Assembly: GCF_002288525.1 (NCBI RefSeq)
Contig: NZ_CP023069.1
Location: 62,001-126,000 of the forward strand
Reading direction: 5' to 3'
Source of the DNA: Sinorhizobium sojae CCBAU 05684
Lineage (GTDB): Bacteria > Pseudomonadota > Alphaproteobacteria > Rhizobiales > Rhizobiaceae
Length of the DNA: 64,000 nucleotides
Shown here: positions 51,557 through 60,272 of the stretch, piece by piece
Numbering within the stretch: the stretch's first letter is position 1
Layout: each line of letters starts with the position of its first letter
Made by a program: the position numbers and the translations under genes
The notes under the pieces: generated by a model
Told to the model about the DNA's origin: nothing
Database searches by the model: none
Seen by the model: the letters and a program-made list of their open reading frames with translations, nothing else

Positions 51557-52159
51557 ATGAAGACACCGTGGAAATTTCTTGCTCAATTGGCGTCGCGACG
51601 ACGATCGGCAAGCGTGCAAGAGAATTTTATTGCGCCTGACACTGATCCCGAAGTGATCGAAAGCGAAACGGAAAACAAGTCGCCACTTCCGTTCGACAAG
51701 CCAACGCAAGCTTCTGGCACTCCTGATCACGATTCCGCGGTTGATCGCGGGTCGATGTTTTCGGACCAGCTGGAAAGCGACCCCAATCCCCTGCAGGAAA
51801 TGAACCTCACAGCTGACATTCAAGAGCCTGGAACCCCTGCACGAAGTGAAACCAAACAATCGGATGCGGCTGGGAAGAGGCTGGGGCCGCAAAGCCAGAC
51901 AAGCGCAAATTCCCAAAAGAAGCCGGAGATCAGACGTCGAGAACGCTCCAAGAACGCGCGCGCCGAGGGGGTTGCGCAGAGCGCTGTCGCCACAAATGAA
52001 GCTGAGACCGTACAAACCTCGTCGTCCGGGGATACTTTCTTCAACGAAGTGGCAATCCTCGACGAGGAAATCAAAGAGCTGCGACGTCTGCTGGCTCAAA
52101 AACTTTATCTGCAGAACGCTCAGCTCAAAAAGATGCTTGAGCGTTTCGACGCCTCGTGA
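51557..52159 (+). CDS. SyrB-like putative symbiotic regulator
   Basis: 200 residues from MKTPWKFLAQLASRRRSASV, chosen because GGTAGGA lies 6 bp before this ATG; an ATG at 51467 would add 30 odd residues. The middle is Ser/Pro/Glu-rich. A basic stretch (KKPEIRRRERSKNARAEGVA) precedes a C-terminal coiled coil (DEEIKELRRLLAQKLYLQNA, QLKKMLERF) that resembles the end of SyrB-family proteins. SyrB is known in S. meliloti as a negative influence on syrM. I infer a regulatory role; the N-terminal half is not SyrB-like. Confidence 0.5.
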   Translation: MKTPWKFLAQLASRRRSASVQENFIAPDTDPEVIESETENKSPLPFDKPTQASGTPDHDSAVDRGSMFSDQLESDPNPLQEMNLTADIQEPGTPARSETKQSDAAGKRLGPQSQTSANSQKKPEIRRRERSKNARAEGVAQSAVATNEAETVQTSSSGDTFFNEVAILDEEIKELRRLLAQKLYLQNAQLKKMLERFDAS

Positions 52160-52189
52160 GTTCGCGTCAACTGACGCCGGACCGAGAAA

Positions 52190-52375
52190 ATGCTGCAGGA
52201 CGTTATTCGCCGCGAGTTCCGAGGCCTGCTCGAAAGCGGGGAACCAGTGGTGTGCCCAGCCGACGGTGAAGGTGGAGCAGTGTCCGTCACGGCCTTCGAC
52301 GATCTCGAGGAGATTATTTTCGCGCTTGATCAAAAGAGAGGTTCGAGGCGCCAATCGTTCAGGATCAACAGCTGA
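52190..52375 (+). CDS. Small hypothetical protein
   Basis: 61 residues: MLQDVIRREFRGLLESGEPV, VCPADGEGGAVSVTAFDDLE, then EIIFALDQKRGS. It starts 30 bp after the syrB-like stop, with a weak GGA..GAG leader. Composition looks coding, family unknown. It could be the head of a gene truncated by the relic that follows. Confidence 0.35.
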   Translation: MLQDVIRREFRGLLESGEPVVCPADGEGGAVSVTAFDDLEEIIFALDQKRGSRRQSFRINS

Positions 52376-52399
52376 AAATGGTGCGCGGCAGGCGCGCAT

Positions 52400-52580
52400 A
52401 TCGCCCTCCACGAGCAAGCGTCAGTTGGGCAAACGGCCTTGCGCCGCACTGGTAAAGGACGGCGCAACCATCGCGTCAGGCTTTGTGCCCGAGCGCAAGC
52501 CAACCAGCTCTCTCCGACGCCGGACGGTCCTCGCATGGCCAGATCGTCGTGCGCATCGATCCAGTCGCCGCCAATCAAGC
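52400..52580 (-). pseudogene. IstB-like ATPase fragment
   Basis: Minus strand reads GDWIDAHDDLAMRGPSGVGE, then SWLACARAQ, which is the Walker A region of an IS21 IstB (usual GPSGVGKS, here GES). Nothing else of IS21 is recognisable around it. Confidence 0.55.
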
Positions 52581-52680
52581 CTCATGAACAACGCGATCCC
52601 GGCTGTGTTCGCTTCGGCAGTGGCCTGATGTCAATCGGCGTGCAAAATTGGCTCTGACGCAGTTTTGGTGGTGACGGATT

Positions 52681-54159
52681 TTATCCCGCGCCAATGACGC
52701 GGGCTTGGAGGAGGTCAATCTTTCCGCGACCATACATCTGACGCTTCACGAGCTTGAGCTTGGTGATTTGCCCCTCCGTCTGGCCGTTCGACCACGGCGA
52801 AGTTAGCGCGGCGCTGACGGCTGCACGGTCTTTGACGATGCCGTTGGCGAAGGAGGCTACTAAACCCGTTCGGGTTTTCTCCAACCATGGATCGAGATCA
52901 GCGAGGGATTTCTTGCGGATCATCGCCTGGAAGGCGGCGATGGCTTCCCGCGCCTCGACGAGCAACGGTACACCGCTCTCTATCGCCGCGACCGTCACGG
53001 TCTCAGATTTGGAGAGGTCGTCGCGACCGATGGTCATAAGACGCGCAATGGTCCTGGCCGAGGGCGCTCGGCTCAAGGCACCGTCATCGACCTTTTCTGC
53101 TTTTCGACGGCGTGTGGCCCACTCGGTGACAACTCGAAGGCAGCCACGGAACCCTTGGCTCTTGAGTTGCCGCCATAGCTCCGTTCCATTCCGGTGTCCG
53201 GCCGACCACTGAGCGTCAAGCCATGGCAGATAGAGTTCGAGCGAGTTCTCGCGGACGCGGAAGACATCCGAACGTTGACCACGCAGCACGCGTCGGACCA
53301 GGCCGCGACTGTATCCGGTCCGGCGCATAATCTCCTTGATTGCGGCTCCCGACTTGGCCAGGTCGAGAATGGCGGCGTTGGTGTCTTCGCGGCGAAGATA
53401 TCCCTCGTACTGGATGCGCTCGGCGGCAGTCAGCAGCTCGGGATTGATCGTGGCGGCTCCGATCGCGGTTCGGATCTGGCGCATGGATTTGCGCACCGCA
53501 TCGACGAATGCCCGGCTGGCATTCTCCATCAAGTGCCAGCGGTCAGCGACCTGGGTCGCCTGTGGCAATGCCTTGGCTGCAGCCGTCGCGTAACCACCGC
53601 CGCGGTCGCGGGCGACGATGCTGATCTGAGGTTGGTCCGAGAGCCAAGCCTGGGCCGTCGACGGCTCCCGATCTGGCAGGAGAGCAATGGTTTTGCGCCG
53701 TTCCAGATCGCAAATGATGGTCCCATAGCGTTGGTTACGTCGCCACGCCCAATCATCGATCCCGATCACGATCGGCGGGACAAAGCGCGGACTGCCGCGC
53801 CGCCGCACGACGCGCAGCAGCGTATCATTGCTTACCGGCAACATCAGCCGCTTGGCAAAGGCGGCCGCTGGCCTGCCACCCAGTGCAAGCCCGAGATGAT
53901 GGACGATGTGGTCGAGCCTCGCAGTTCGCCGCGCTGAAGGCGCGAGAACGTCCCCGTCGAAGCGCTCGGCGAAGATTCGCCGGCCGCACAACACTGCGTC
54001 GCAGTGGAACCGTCGCGCTTCAATGACAAGCCGAACGGGCTTTCCCACCAAGGGCAGGTCAGCCAAGCGTCGTTGATATCGACTGTGGATTCGCTCCGAC
54101 CTTGTTCCGCAGATCGGGCAAAGGCTTGTTCTACTCGCCGGCCGAACCGCGATCAACAT
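52681..54159 (-). CDS. ISL3-family transposase
   Basis: About 492 residues from the ATG at 54159. An N-terminal zinc-finger part (SLCPICGTRSERIHSRYQRR), a DDE core (VIGIDDWAWRRNQRYGTIIC, ARDRGGGYATAAAKALPQAT with QVADRWHLMENASRAFVDAV) and the C-terminal SPWSNGQTEGQITKLKLVKR are all present. The frame is open to 54459, but those extra residues are IS630 antisense, so the native promoter is cut off by IS630 copy B. Confidence 0.88.
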   Translation of the reverse strand: MLIAVRPASRTSLCPICGTRSERIHSRYQRRLADLPLVGKPVRLVIEARRFHCDAVLCGRRIFAERFDGDVLAPSARRTARLDHIVHHLGLALGGRPAAAFAKRLMLPVSNDTLLRVVRRRGSPRFVPPIVIGIDDWAWRRNQRYGTIICDLERRKTIALLPDREPSTAQAWLSDQPQISIVARDRGGGYATAAAKALPQATQVADRWHLMENASRAFVDAVRKSMRQIRTAIGAATINPELLTAAERIQYEGYLRREDTNAAILDLAKSGAAIKEIMRRTGYSRGLVRRVLRGQRSDVFRVRENSLELYLPWLDAQWSAGHRNGTELWRQLKSQGFRGCLRVVTEWATRRRKAEKVDDGALSRAPSARTIARLMTIGRDDLSKSETVTVAAIESGVPLLVEAREAIAAFQAMIRKKSLADLDPWLEKTRTGLVASFANGIVKDRAAVSAALTSPWSNGQTEGQITKLKLVKRQMYGRGKIDLLQARVIGAG

Positions 54160-54231
54160 AACCTCGTCATCAACGGCTGTATTGTCGACTACAAAGCCGC
54201 GAGGAACGAGCGTCGACGGTCGCAGCGAATA

Positions 54232-55391
54232 ATACCAACGAGCGCCGTTTCCGACTCTCAGGGATTCCCACGGGGCTTCGAATCTGAATCCATGCAGCAA
54301 ACGGGAGGTTTGCGATGGGTTCAGCAATTTTGTTGCGTGATGATTTCGATGGGCGTGCTCTTCGACAGCTCGCACGGCAAACGAAGGATGCCAACCAGGC
54401 GCGGCGGTTGCTGGCGCTCGCCGAGATTTATGACGGCGGCTCGCGCTCGGATGCGGCACGGATCGGCAGCGTGACGCTGCAGATCGTCCGTGACTGGGTG
54501 CTGCGGTTCAATGCGCGCGGCCCCGACGGGCTGGTGAACGGCAAAGCACCCGGCGGCCGAGCGAAGCTGAACGTCGCTCAGCGCCATGCGCTGGCGAAGA
54601 TCGTCGAAAGCGGCCCGATCCCTGCGATCCACGGTGTCGTCCGCTGGCGGCGCAAGGACCTGGTGCAGTGGATATTCCAGGAATTCCGCATCGCGATGGA
54701 CGAGACGACTGTCGGCCGTGAGTTGAAGGCGCTCGGCTTCGCCAAGCTGTCGGCCCGCCCGCGCCACTACGCCCAGAACGAGCTGGAGGCAGAAGCTTTT
54801 AAAAAGACTTCCCCGCCGCTCTGGCGGAAATCCGAGGCCGGCTCCCGCGCGGCACCGACCTCGAGCTCTGGTGGGCCGACGAAGCGCGCATAGGCCAGAA
54901 GAACAAGATCACGCGGCGGTGGGCGCGTCGCGGAACCAGACCCTCCGCACCCTTGGATCAGCGCACCATGTGGGCCTACATCTTCGGGGCCGTCTGCCCG
55001 CGGAAGGGAAAGGGTGCGGGCCTTGTCCTGCCCTATTGTGATACCGAAGCCATGCAGCAGCATCTCGCCGAGATCAGCCAGGCCGTCGATGAGGGAGCGC
55101 ATGCCGTGCTCATCCTCGATCAGGCCGGATGGCACGTCACGCCGAAGCTCAAAGTGCCGGACAACATCACCCTGATGTTCCTGCCGCCTCGTTCGCCGGA
55201 ACTGAACCCCGTGGAAAACGTCTGGCAGTTCCTGCGCGACAACTGGCTCTCGAACCGCATCTTCAAAGACTACGACGACATCGTCGCCCATTGCTGCGCC
55301 GCGTGGAACAAGCTCGTCGACCAGCCGTGGAAGATCATGTCCATCGGACTCCGCGAATGGGCGCATCGGTCATGATCACCGCTCGTTGGTA
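54232..55391 (+). mobile_element. IS630-family element, copy B
   Basis: Same 1160-bp element as 17961-19120, inverted relative to it. TA flanks both sides (54230-54231 and 55392-55393). Inserted in the 5' region of the ISL3 element. Confidence 0.88.
54315..55375 (+). CDS. IS630 transposase, two frames joined by probable -1 frameshift (copy B)
   Basis: As in copy A: HTH-containing frame 54315-54893, then DDE frame to 55375 with VLILDQAGWHVTPKLKVPDN and LPPRSPELNPVENVWQFLRD. The TTTTAAAAAG slip site near 54795 is identical to copy A. Confidence 0.8.
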
Positions 55392-55639
55392 TAACCCATG
55401 GTGCTGATTCCTTATGTGAAACCAACATCAGCCAGCACTTGATTTCATCAAAAGTGAGTCAGAGCCAAATTTGCACGCCGAAACACACCGATCCGACACT
55501 CTCGGCAGCCATCGTGCAGCAGCGGCCACCACATCGTTAGATAGCATTATTCGATGAGCCAATAGCTTGGCTCAACTCCTAACTTCGTTTGACAGAAGTG
55601 TTAAACCTGCACTTCACCGCTTAGCCCTGGGATGGAGTT

Positions 55640-56850
55640 GCCCCCAAAAGACCGGACATGCTCAGGTTTGAGATTGCGAGCTGATGAACTCGCGCGGCGA
55701 TTGATATCCTAAAGCACTGTGCGGGTGAAGATTGTTGTAATGCTCGAACCAGAACGGCAGTTGAGCGATTTCGGTTTCAGCATCCGGGGTGGGATTGACC
55801 GAGACGTAATCGCGCTTGAAGGTTTTGACGAACGCCTCGGCGGGCTGCGCACCGGCGTCGTGCACGGCTCCATGCCGATGTCGCGCAGCAAGGATTCGGT
55901 GTCCTTGGCGATGAAGCAGGAGCCGTGGTCGGTAAGCCATTCGATGGGTTCGGACAGCATGTTGATGCGGCCGAAGCGGTTCTCGACAGCGGTGATCACG
56001 AGGTCGTGCACGTCTTCGCTCTTGATGCCCTCCGTGGTGGCGACATGGGCGATTGCCTCGCGGTCGCAGCAGTCGAGGGCGAAGGCGACACGGACCTTCT
56101 CCTTGTTGTCGCAGCCGATCTCGAAGCCATCGGAGCACCATCTGATGTTCGAACGTTCGACGGCGACCTGGCCGTCGTGAAGGCGATCATCGACCGCTCC
56201 GGTATGACGCACCAGCAGCAGATTGTGTAGCTTCATCACCCGGTAGACGCGCTTGGCATTGGGCCACGAACGCCCCAGTTTCCGAGCATTCCGACGCAGG
56301 ATGGCATGGACACGCCGATAGCCGTAGGTGGGCGTATCGGCGATGACGGCCTTGATGTCCTCCACCAGCTCGCGATCAGGGTAGCGGCGGGCGTCCTCTG
56401 GCTCTGGAAGGGGAGCCTGCGGCACGCGCGGCGATATTCGAGCGGGCGACCCCTAAAGTTTCGCAGACGGTCTTCATTCCAAAATCCCCCTGGGAAGAGA
56501 GAGCGAGCGCAACAGATGTTTTTTTGGGCCACCGGCGATTTCGAGGGCTTCCTTCAGGATTTCGCTCTCCATCGTCTTCTTGCCCAACAGGCGTTGCAAC
56601 TCCTTCACCTGGGCCTGAAGCGCCCGATATTCGGAAGCCGGAACGACCTCCTCTTCGGCGGCCGTCGCCGTCAGTGCCCCTTGGGACGCCAGCTTGCGCC
56701 AGGCAAACAACCGGTTCGGCTGGATGCCGTGTCGACGCGCGACGATACTCACCGTGGCGTCCGCCTCATAGGTCTCGTGGATGATCGCCAGCTTCTCTGC
56801 TGTGCTCCAGCGCCGCCGACGTTCCGGCCCGGAGAGGACGACTTCCATCT
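55640..56850 (-). mobile_element. IS3-family (IS2-like) element, orfB frameshifted
   Basis: orfA (56848-56474) encodes [40 protein letters not shown] and a leucine-zipper end ([20 protein letters not shown]). orfB (56425 down to 55662) has [40 protein letters not shown] and [21 protein letters not shown] frame change near 55855 is followed by [20 protein letters not shown] and [20 protein letters not shown]. Outer ends were not fixed precisely; the right end abuts a phasin relic. Confidence 0.75.
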
Positions 56851-56866
56851 TAGCGAGTTGATCGGG

Positions 56867-57043
56867 GCAAAATCGCCGTCCCAAGTTTTCGACCTACAGT
56901 GTTCCTTCCTGCGCAAGCGTATAGACATGGGTGTCGAGCAGGTCAAAGAATCCCAGGCGCTCAGCACCAAGGCTTTGATTGATATGTCGAAGCCAATCAA
57001 GGAATTCTTTGAAAAGGTTATAGCAGACCTCAAGACGGCCTGA
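56867..57043 (+). pseudogene. Phasin C-terminal relic
   Basis: [20 protein letters not shown], then [20 protein letters not shown] and [20 protein letters not shown], matches the last 60 residues of the phasin at 39171-39635 along its length. The 5' two-thirds were removed by the IS3 element. The stop is intact. Confidence 0.75.
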
Positions 57044-57059
57044 TCGTCAGCGATCCCCG

Positions 57060-57085
57060 CCGTGGCAGGCCGTGACCCGCCACGG
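57060..57085 (+). terminator. Hairpin after the phasin relic
   Basis: CCGTGGC and GCCACGG form a 7-bp stem with a 12-nt loop, 17 bp after the stop codon. No strong T-run follows. Possibly the old phasin terminator. Confidence 0.35.
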
Positions 57086-57220
57086 CTTTGCGCTGAGTAG
57101 CCTGGAGTACCATTCGATAATTTCCGTCGATTTGTCGGATTGATGACATCGGCTTGCGTTATAGGTGTGGGAAATCCCGGACGCTATCTACGGCTTCTTT
57201 CGCCCTCCTGCAGGAAGGGG

Positions 57221-58036
57221 GGCACCGTAAAGTTAACCGACGGCTGAGGAAGATGTGCGTACATGGGCCATGTCAGAAGTTGCTCGTGATCCGCTTTATC
57301 GTCGCCACCGCTATCCCGCTGAGATCATTGCGCACGCGGTATGGCTCTACTTTCGCTTTCCGCTCAGCCTGCGCATGGTTGAGGACATGCTGGCGTCCCG
57401 CGGCATCATCGTCACGCATCAGACCATTCGAAGCTGGGCGGAGAAATTCGGACGGCATTTCGCCCGGGAGATCAAGCGACGGTCAGCCGGCTGCCTGGGC
57501 GACAAATGGCATCTCGACGAATGTGTGGTGGCCATCAATGGCAAGAAGCAGTGGCTCTGGCGTGCCGTCGATCAGGACGGCTTCGTCCTCGAAGTGCTGG
57601 TGCAAAGCCGCCGAAATGCCAAGGCGGCAAAGCGCCTGATGCGCAAGTTGCTGAAGGCTCAAGGGCGGACACCACGGGTCATGATCACCGACAAGCTCCG
57701 GTCCTATGATGCCGCCAGGCGCGACCTCATGCCCGGTGTCGAACACCGGTCGCACAAAGGCCTAAATAATCGAGCGGAAAATTCGCACCAGCCGACCCGA
57801 CGACGCGAAAGGACCATGAAACGCTTCAAGTCGGCACGCCAGCTTCAGCGGTTCGTTTCCATGATCCGATTGCCAACCTGTTCCACTTTCCCCGCAATAC
57901 GCTGTCATCGGCTCAACATCAAGACCTGCGTAACGCCGCCATGCAAATCTGGAGCAAAATCGCGTGTGTCGCCGCAGCCTGACAGCCGTCCCCGCCAGCT
58001 ATCGCTGCATCAATCCGCTGATAACTTTACAGTGCC
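57221..58036 (+). mobile_element. IS6-family insertion sequence, copy 6 (frameshifted transposase)
   Basis: 816 bp with the standard ends and the common 4-bp loss near 57861 (FVSMIRL). As in copy 5, the DDE part is intact. Flanks GGAAGGGG / CTATCTGC do not match. The altered frame runs past the IS end into the next gene, giving a chimeric 353-residue frame. Confidence 0.92.
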
Positions 58037-58316
58037 CTATCTGCTGTTCGTGTCCCGGCGCGATATCAACCGTAACGTCATCGATCTCAGCTACGACAAG
58101 ATCAGCGACTACTCCGGCATCAGCCGCAAGAAGATCCCCGACGCGCTGACATTCCTGTCTGTGAACGGGCTTATCCGCAGCGAACGTCAGCGCAGCGACA
58201 TCAATGACTTTGCCGTTTCGAACTCTTACCGCCTATCCTTTCTCGAATCCTATCGACATGGTGGCACAACGGGACGCGCTGAAATCGATGCGGTTCGCGC
58301 GCAGAACGAATTCTAG
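58037..58316 (+). pseudogene. Winged-helix protein, 5' end removed by IS6
   Basis: About 90 residues open straight out of IS6 copy 6: YLLFVSRRDINRNVIDLSYD, then KISDYSGISRKKIPDALTFL and SVNGLIRSERQRSDINDFAV. The KI..YSGISRKKI..AL..L..NGLI pattern is a winged helix like those in plasmid replication or MarR-like regulators. No start is left, so it can be expressed only as an IS fusion. Confidence 0.5.
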
Positions 58317-58395
58317 TTCTCACCAGTCAAAGCCGATCTCAGGGGTTTGCCCAAGTCTGGGACAGCGGCTCGAAGCAGAATGGAAACTGGTCGAC

Positions 58396-59253
58396 ATGGA
58401 AGACAAAGTAGCCAGACCAATCGCGCAACCCATTGTCGGTAAGAGAGCGTCATATCCGTTCCAGGTCTCCATCGCATGCTGGATTGATCTGCTGGGTTAT
58501 GGCGGCATGATTGCAGCCGCGGATTTCAATCCGCTTCACATCAAATCAAGGGAAGCGTTAAGGCGGCTCCGCGATTTTCATAAAGTCGTTGCAAGCCACA
58601 GTGCGCGCCATTTTCCGACGCTGGTCATGAACGACGGAGCAGTCGCCTATCGCGATCTTTCGCTGAGATCGCCGTCGGTAACGTTCGATTTCCTGATACG
58701 CTCGTGGGAACTGTTCAGCGAAATCAAATCCCTCGAAGCCGCCGCCGGACATCCCGGCGCGCGCATGGTTTTGGCCTGCGGATTTCGCATGCGCGGCCGG
58801 CGGGCCGGCATGGATGCCTCGGCTGGCCAGTTGCGATCCATACTCGCCCGATTGCAGGAGGGTCGGATCAACACTGAACAGGCCGTTCGTGAAGCGGCAT
58901 CAGTGCGCCCCACCTTTGACATCATCCCGCAACTCCAGGCGAACTTTGCCTTTACCAAGGCCTATGTCGCCGAGTCGTCAGGAAAGGCGGGCGGGATCGG
59001 CGGTGCAAATTTCTACGTCGATCTGGCGATTTTCGATCAACCAGGGCTGGGCTGGATTACGCTTGGCGAACCAATCAATTGGTCGCATCCAAGGCTCGGC
59101 CTGTCGGCAGACTTTGCGCCCGTACTGGGCGTCAATTGGCGAGATCGGGCGCCCGTTGCCCCTGAGGGCGTTCGCGATGGTCTGCAGATCGCTGAACAGC
59201 TGACCGGTGATCCCAACGTTCTTCACGCCCTGAGGCAAGCCAAGAAGATATAG
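58396..59253 (+). CDS. Hypothetical protein, possible class III nucleotide-cyclase fold
   Basis: About 285 residues from the ATG at 58396 (start uncertain; the frame opens at 58204 and overlaps the winged-helix gene). Visible: SIACWIDLLGYGGMIAAADF, RHFPTLVMNDGAVAYRDLSL, PGARMVLACGFRMRGRRAGM, and FTKAYVAESSGKAGGIGGAN with FYVDLAIF. Two acidic strands (WIDLLGYG and VMNDGAVAYRD) in this order recall the metal-binding Asp pair of class III adenylate/guanylate cyclases. This is pattern-based inference. No signal peptide or membrane segment. Confidence 0.5.
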   Translation: MEDKVARPIAQPIVGKRASYPFQVSIACWIDLLGYGGMIAAADFNPLHIKSREALRRLRDFHKVVASHSARHFPTLVMNDGAVAYRDLSLRSPSVTFDFLIRSWELFSEIKSLEAAAGHPGARMVLACGFRMRGRRAGMDASAGQLRSILARLQEGRINTEQAVREAASVRPTFDIIPQLQANFAFTKAYVAESSGKAGGIGGANFYVDLAIFDQPGLGWITLGEPINWSHPRLGLSADFAPVLGVNWRDRAPVAPEGVRDGLQIAEQLTGDPNVLHALRQAKKI

Positions 59254-59346
59254 AAGTGCGCCTGGGTGGCCTGTACGCCTTGAAGGCGCACACCATTGAC
59301 GACAAGAGGAGTTACGCCTATATTCTGTTGGAAGATGGAGGCTGAC

Positions 59347-59625
59347 ATGCCGAGCATAGCGAACGAGAACAGCGAACGTATGAGTTTGAGGGTGCCTGCC
59401 ACGGCCAAGGCTAAACTCGTACGCGCTGCGGCACTTCGTAATACCGATCTGACGGATTTCGTGACGCAATCCGCGCTGCGAGAAGCAGAGGCTGTGATCG
59501 AGGAAGCCGAGACGATCAAAGTGTCGAAGCGCGATCATCTTCGCATTCTTGAGCTTCTGGAAAATCCGCCTAAACCTAACGCCAAGCTGCGCGCGGCGAT
59601 TGCCGGTTTGCCTGGCAGCCTATGA
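59347..59625 (+). CDS. DUF1778 (TacA-like) antitoxin
   Basis: 92 residues: ENSERMSLRVPATAKAKLVR, AAALRNTDLTDFVTQSALRE, then AEAVIEEAETIKVSKRDHLR and ILELLENPPKPNAKLRAAIA. This is the ribbon-helix-helix DUF1778 pattern with the C-terminal toxin-neutralising tail. It should bind the toxin and repress its own promoter. Its TGA overlaps the toxin ATG (ATGA, 59622-59625). Confidence 0.9.
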   Translation: MPSIANENSERMSLRVPATAKAKLVRAAALRNTDLTDFVTQSALREAEAVIEEAETIKVSKRDHLRILELLENPPKPNAKLRAAIAGLPGSL

Positions 59626-60149
59626 CTTTACCTGCATGGCATGAGGAACCGATCGCTAAGTCTCACGGTCGGGCAGTTTTCGATTGCGGCGACGGTCAGA
59701 TGAACGAGTTTTTGCTCCGCTTTGCTCGACAGAGCCATGAGCAGAATGCCTCGAAAACCTTCTGTGCTATCGACGACGCAGTGCCCGGCCGTATTCTTGG
59801 GTTCTATACGATCGCGCCCTCGGCAGTCGAGCATGCGACTGTGCCAGATGCAATGACACGCGGTCTTTCCCGCCATGACGTGCCAGGCTTCAAGCTCGCG
59901 CGATTGGCTACCGACCGCGCGGTTGCCGGGCAGGGACTGGGAGGCCGGCTCCTAGCCGCCGCCGCGCTCCGCTGCCTGCGACTTGCAGGAGAGGGCGGGG
60001 GACTTTTACTGATCATCGATGCCAAAGGCGAGCGAGCCGCCAACTGGTACGCTTCCTATGGTGCCGAACCGCTAAAGGACAAGCCGCTAACTCTCGTAAT
60101 GCCGCTCATCACCTTCGCGGCCGACTTGCGTGCTAGAGGTCTCCTTTGA
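59622..60149 (+). CDS. GNAT-family (TacT-like) acetyltransferase toxin
   Basis: 175 residues, GCN5-type acetyltransferase. Acetyl-CoA motif A reads KLARLATDRAVAGQGLGGRL (Q-G-x-G). SHEQNASKTFCAIDDAVPGR, ILGFYTIAPSAVEHATVP and the terminal ANWYASYGAEPLKDKPLTLV are typical of TacT/AtaT-like toxins that acetylate aminoacyl-tRNA. Partner of the DUF1778 antitoxin directly upstream. Complete. Confidence 0.9.
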   Translation: MTLPAWHEEPIAKSHGRAVFDCGDGQMNEFLLRFARQSHEQNASKTFCAIDDAVPGRILGFYTIAPSAVEHATVPDAMTRGLSRHDVPGFKLARLATDRAVAGQGLGGRLLAAAALRCLRLAGEGGGLLLIIDAKGERAANWYASYGAEPLKDKPLTLVMPLITFAADLRARGLL

Positions 60150-60272
60150 TCCCGTATGGCGCGGGAATACGATTGATTCGCCAAAGCGAACTATCGCATC
60201 GTGATGATCATCTTGAGGATAAGCTATATCACCAATGACCATATGGCGAGCCGGGCGCCTGCGGCGGCCCGG

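Larger units (their letters stand above)
52636..55480 (-). mobile_element. ISL3-family element carrying an IS630 copy
   Basis: Ends CGGCGTGCAAAATTGGCTCT (52636 on) and the inverse of AGAGCCAAATTTGCACGCCG (to 55480) are matching inverted repeats. IS630 copy B sits between the transposase gene and the right end. No flanking target duplication was found. Confidence 0.85.

Noticed and set aside
54321..55366. Minus-strand frames of 148 and 199 residues opposite IS630 copy B, also in copy A
   Set aside because: Antisense of the transposase; the sense strand carries HTH and DDE motifs.
57255..58316. 353-residue frame joining the IS6 transposase to a winged-helix segment
   Set aside because: It arises from the 4-bp deletion in IS6 copy 6 reading through its end. 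The two parts are unrelated.
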